Shown one piece after another: positions 62,014 through 64,000 of a DNA stretch of 64,000 bases; the first letter of the stretch is position 1; every line of letters starts with the position of its first letter. The notes beneath the pieces were generated by a model. The model ran no database searches. It was not told the DNA's origin and saw only the letters and a program-made list of their open reading frames with translations. Made by a program: the position numbers and the translations under genes. Source of the DNA: Clostridia bacterium (GTDB taxonomy: Bacteria; Bacillota; Clostridia; Oscillospirales; Acutalibacteraceae); NCBI GenBank assembly GCA_017937865.1, contig JAGBCU010000062.1, positions 21,746 to 85,745 of the forward strand, read 5' to 3'.

Positions 62014-62637
62014 TTGAGCTATACGTTATATTCTTATTCTTGCTTTGATGATTTTAATAAGGCTGATTTTTATAAGTTAGAGTCTTATCATTGGGAAGCA
62101 GAAACACCCTACAGACCTGATACATACTTTAAAATCGGGGTAGTAAATGATGAATTGGTTGCTGTTTTAAAATGCTACGAAGAATCACCGAAAGCCGAAT
62201 ATATTAATAGAGATGACCCTGTTTATCTTGATAGCTGTCTTGAGTTTTTCGTTGCTCCTGTTGAGAATAGGGAAGAGTATATAAACGTCGAAATGAACTC
62301 TAAAGGTGCTTTTCTTTGTGAGTTTGGAAAGCTTAAGCCTGAAAGATGCTTTGCAAGCGAAATTACAAGTCTTTCGCCGGAGGTTGAAACGTTTACCTCT
62401 GTCGATGATAACGGCTCGTTTTGGGGTGTTAAGGTGCGTTTAGCGAAAGATTTCATTTCAGCACTTTACAAAACTGATAAAAAGAATATAATGTTTAAAG
62501 AAATAAGAGCAAACTTTTATAAATGCGGTGACGAGTGTGCGACGCCTCACTATTTAGCGTTTTCACCGGTTACAACCTTACCGCCCGGTTTTCATAACCC
62601 GGAGTGCTTTGCAGAGTTTAAAGGAGTTAATTATTAA
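62014..62637 (+). CDS. Carbohydrate-binding family 9-like protein
   Basis: The 207-residue protein is a single beta-rich domain with YLDSCLEFFVAP and INVEMNSKGAFLCEFG, which resembles the CBM9-like domain. It has no signal peptide and no catalytic motif that I recognise, so it probably binds a sugar or has an unknown role. The TTG start has AGGTGA upstream. It lies 9 bases after the epimerase gene and overlaps the kinase start by one base, so its function is probably linked to theirs. Confidence 0.78.
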   Translation: MSYTLYSYSCFDDFNKADFYKLESYHWEAETPYRPDTYFKIGVVNDELVAVLKCYEESPKAEYINRDDPVYLDSCLEFFVAPVENREEYINVEMNSKGAFLCEFGKLKPERCFASEITSLSPEVETFTSVDDNGSFWGVKVRLAKDFISALYKTDKKNIMFKEIRANFYKCGDECATPHYLAFSPVTTLPPGFHNPECFAEFKGVNY

Positions 62638-63764
62638 TGAGTATCACAAATACAATAAATGTTTTAGATATTATTAAACAATTTCCTGAATTTGGTAAAA
62701 TAAACGGTTATAAACCTATTACCGACGGTCATATAAATGATACGTACGTAGTTGAATATCTTCTTGCTGACGGTAAAACGGAAAAATACCTTCTTCAGAG
62801 AATTAATACAAACGTTTTTAAAATGCCGGTTGAGCTTATGGAAAACGTTATGGGTGTTACTGCACATCTCAAAAATAAGATTATTGCTGCAGGTGGCGAC
62901 CCTATGAGAGAAACTCTTACCGTTTACCCTGCAAAAGACGGTAAAAACTACGTTATGAGTGATGATGGCGGTTGTTGGCGTCTTTATAACTTCGTTGATG
63001 ATACTTATTCTATTAACGAGCTTACAAATCCTGACGATTTCAGAAACGCCGCACTTACCTTCGGTAATTTCCAAAAGCTTCTTGCAGATTATCCTATTGA
63101 TACTCTTCACGAAACAATTCCTAATTTCCATAACACACCTTCTCGTTTTAACGATTTAAAAATTGCTATTGAAAACAATTTTTCAGGAAGAAAAGAAGAA
63201 TGCTTACCTGAAATTGAGTTTGCACTCGCAAGAGAAAAGGATTGTGCTGTTATTACCGATTTACTTGACAGCGGTGTTATGCCCTTAAAGGTTACTCATA
63301 ACGACACTAAGCTTAATAATGTTCTTTTTGATAAAAAGACCAATAAAGGTATTTGCGTTGTAGATTTAGATACAGTTATGCCCGGTTCATCTCTTTATGA
63401 TTTTGGTGACAGTATCCGTTTTGGTGCGAATACTGCCGCTGAGGACGAAAAAGATTTATCAAAGGTTTCATTAAGCCTTGAATATTTCAAAGCCTACGTT
63501 GACGGATATCTTGAAACAGCGGGGGATAGCCTTACAAAAGAAGAAATAGATTTACTTCCCTTTGCATCTAAGCTTCTTACTTTTGAATGCGGTATGAGAT
63601 TCCTTGGCGATTTCCTCAACGGCGACGTTTATTTTAAAACTGAATATCCTGAACATAACCTTGTCAGAGCGAGAACACAGTTCAAATTAGTTGCTGATAT
63701 CGAGGCTAAAATGGATGAAATGAGTGCTATTGTTGACGAAATAAAAAAACTAAAAAAAATTTAA
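62637..63764 (+). CDS. nahK: N-acetylhexosamine 1-kinase-like phosphotransferase (NahK)
   Basis: NahK phosphorylates the anomeric C1 of GlcNAc and GalNAc in the salvage of lacto-N-biose and mucin core sugars. The 375-residue protein has DGHINDTY (30-37), the catalytic loop VTHNDTKLNN with Asp223, and the metal-binding VVDLDTVMPGS. The sequence RFGANTAAEDEKDLSKV and the C-terminal ECGMRFLGDFLNGDVYF are strongly like those of bifidobacterial NahK as I know it. An aminoglycoside phosphotransferase is less likely because of those segments. It overlaps the CBM9-like gene by one base. Confidence 0.87.
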   Translation: MSITNTINVLDIIKQFPEFGKINGYKPITDGHINDTYVVEYLLADGKTEKYLLQRINTNVFKMPVELMENVMGVTAHLKNKIIAAGGDPMRETLTVYPAKDGKNYVMSDDGGCWRLYNFVDDTYSINELTNPDDFRNAALTFGNFQKLLADYPIDTLHETIPNFHNTPSRFNDLKIAIENNFSGRKEECLPEIEFALAREKDCAVITDLLDSGVMPLKVTHNDTKLNNVLFDKKTNKGICVVDLDTVMPGSSLYDFGDSIRFGANTAAEDEKDLSKVSLSLEYFKAYVDGYLETAGDSLTKEEIDLLPFASKLLTFECGMRFLGDFLNGDVYFKTEYPEHNLVRARTQFKLVADIEAKMDEMSAIVDEIKKLKKI

Positions 63765-63783
63765 AAAAAGTTGAAAAAAAGTG

Positions 63784-63812
63784 TTGACAAATCATTTCAA
63801 ATAGTGTATAGT
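63784..63812 (+). promoter_or_regulatory. Sigma-A promoter of the tRNA-Val/tRNA-Asp genes
   Basis: TTGACA (63784-63789), a 17-base spacer and TATAGT (63807-63812), 29 bases before tRNA-Val. Confidence 0.85.
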
Positions 63813-63841
63813 AGTCAACGTTGCAAGTGAGCAACGCACAC

Positions 63842-63917
63842 GGGAGCATAGCTCAGCTGGGAGAGCATCTGCCTTACAAGCAGAGGGTCATAGGTTCGAG
63901 CCCTATTGTTCCCACCA
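63842..63917 (+). tRNA. tRNA-Val (TAC anticodon)
   Basis: A 76-base cloverleaf with acceptor GGGAGCA/TGTTCCC, anticodon loop CTTACAA (TAC), TTCGAGC T-loop and encoded CCA. Confidence 0.95.
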
Positions 63918-63923
63918 CCAGGT

Positions 63924-64000
63924 GGCCCGGTAGTTCAGTTGGTTAGAACGCTAGCCTGTCACGCTAGAGGTCGACGGTTCGAGCCCGTTCCGGGTCGCCA
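63924..64000 (+). tRNA. tRNA-Asp (GTC anticodon)
   Basis: A 77-base cloverleaf with acceptor GGCCCGG/CCGGGTC, anticodon loop CTGTCAC (GTC), TTCGAGC T-loop, discriminator G and encoded CCA. It is complete exactly at the window edge; more tRNA genes may follow. Confidence 0.95.

Overview
The window is chromosomal DNA of a low-GC Gram-positive bacterium, most likely an uncultured gut member of the Clostridia (Oscillospiraceae/Ruminococcaceae type). The signs are frequent TTG and GTG starts behind strong AGGAGG-like sites, sigma-A promoters close to TTGACA-N17-TATAAT (often with a TGn extended -10), the order tig-clpP-clpX-lon-engB, the Firmicute gene mrnC, a LexA-like GAAC-N4-GTTT box, and a large set of glycan-processing genes. 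No phage, insertion sequence or CRISPR array was seen.

Region 1 (1-19,300) is housekeeping. It holds a truncated YhaM-like nuclease, prmA, a D-Ala-D-Ala carboxypeptidase, thrC, a metallophosphoesterase, trigger factor with a Lys/Ala-rich tail, clpP, clpX, lon and engB. These converge on lepA, and the divergent mrnC-obgE pair lies beyond it. A 358-bp intergenic region then carries LexA-like boxes around the promoter of a 92-residue membrane protein. nnrD, a small lipoprotein, nagB and a HAD phosphatase follow.

Region 2 (19,300-33,840) has two notable transcription units. The first is an eight-gene operon that encodes the whole route from PEP and erythrose-4-phosphate to phenylalanine: aminotransferase, pheA, aroB, aroC, an aroE-aroK fusion, aroQ, aroA and DAHP synthase. 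A leader precedes it that looks like a classical ribosome-mediated attenuator, with a 23-codon peptide containing Phe-Tyr-Tyr-Phe, an antiterminator hairpin built around the leader stop codon, and a mutually exclusive terminator. The second is an ECF sigma factor with its own ECF-type promoter, followed by a membrane protein, an ABC ATPase and two tandem paralogous permeases. It looks like an envelope-stress or antimicrobial-response module.

Region 3 (33,840-41,170) contains a metallophosphoesterase-lipoprotein pair, araD, dnaE, two tRNA genes (CAU and Trp), and a compact repeat with three ACTTCAT words facing three ATGAAGT words.

Region 4 (41,170-64,000) is a glycan-foraging and accessory region. 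It has a sulfatase, a DUF362 protein, an unknown polytopic membrane protein downstream of a secreted sialate O-acetylesterase-like enzyme, GH43, GH42 and GH3 enzymes, and an acyltransferase. It also has a flavoprotein, a DUF2975-XRE-DUF4173 module with candidate operators, an Old Yellow Enzyme-type flavin/Fe-S reductase, and an operon of an AGE epimerase, a CBM9-like protein and a NahK-like N-acetylhexosamine kinase. tRNA-Val and tRNA-Asp close the window. Sulfatase, O-acetylesterase, beta-galactosidase and HexNAc-1-kinase together suggest use of host or plant glycans; that is inference from neighbourhood.

All assignments come from reading motifs and architecture. No database search, folding program or expression data was available.
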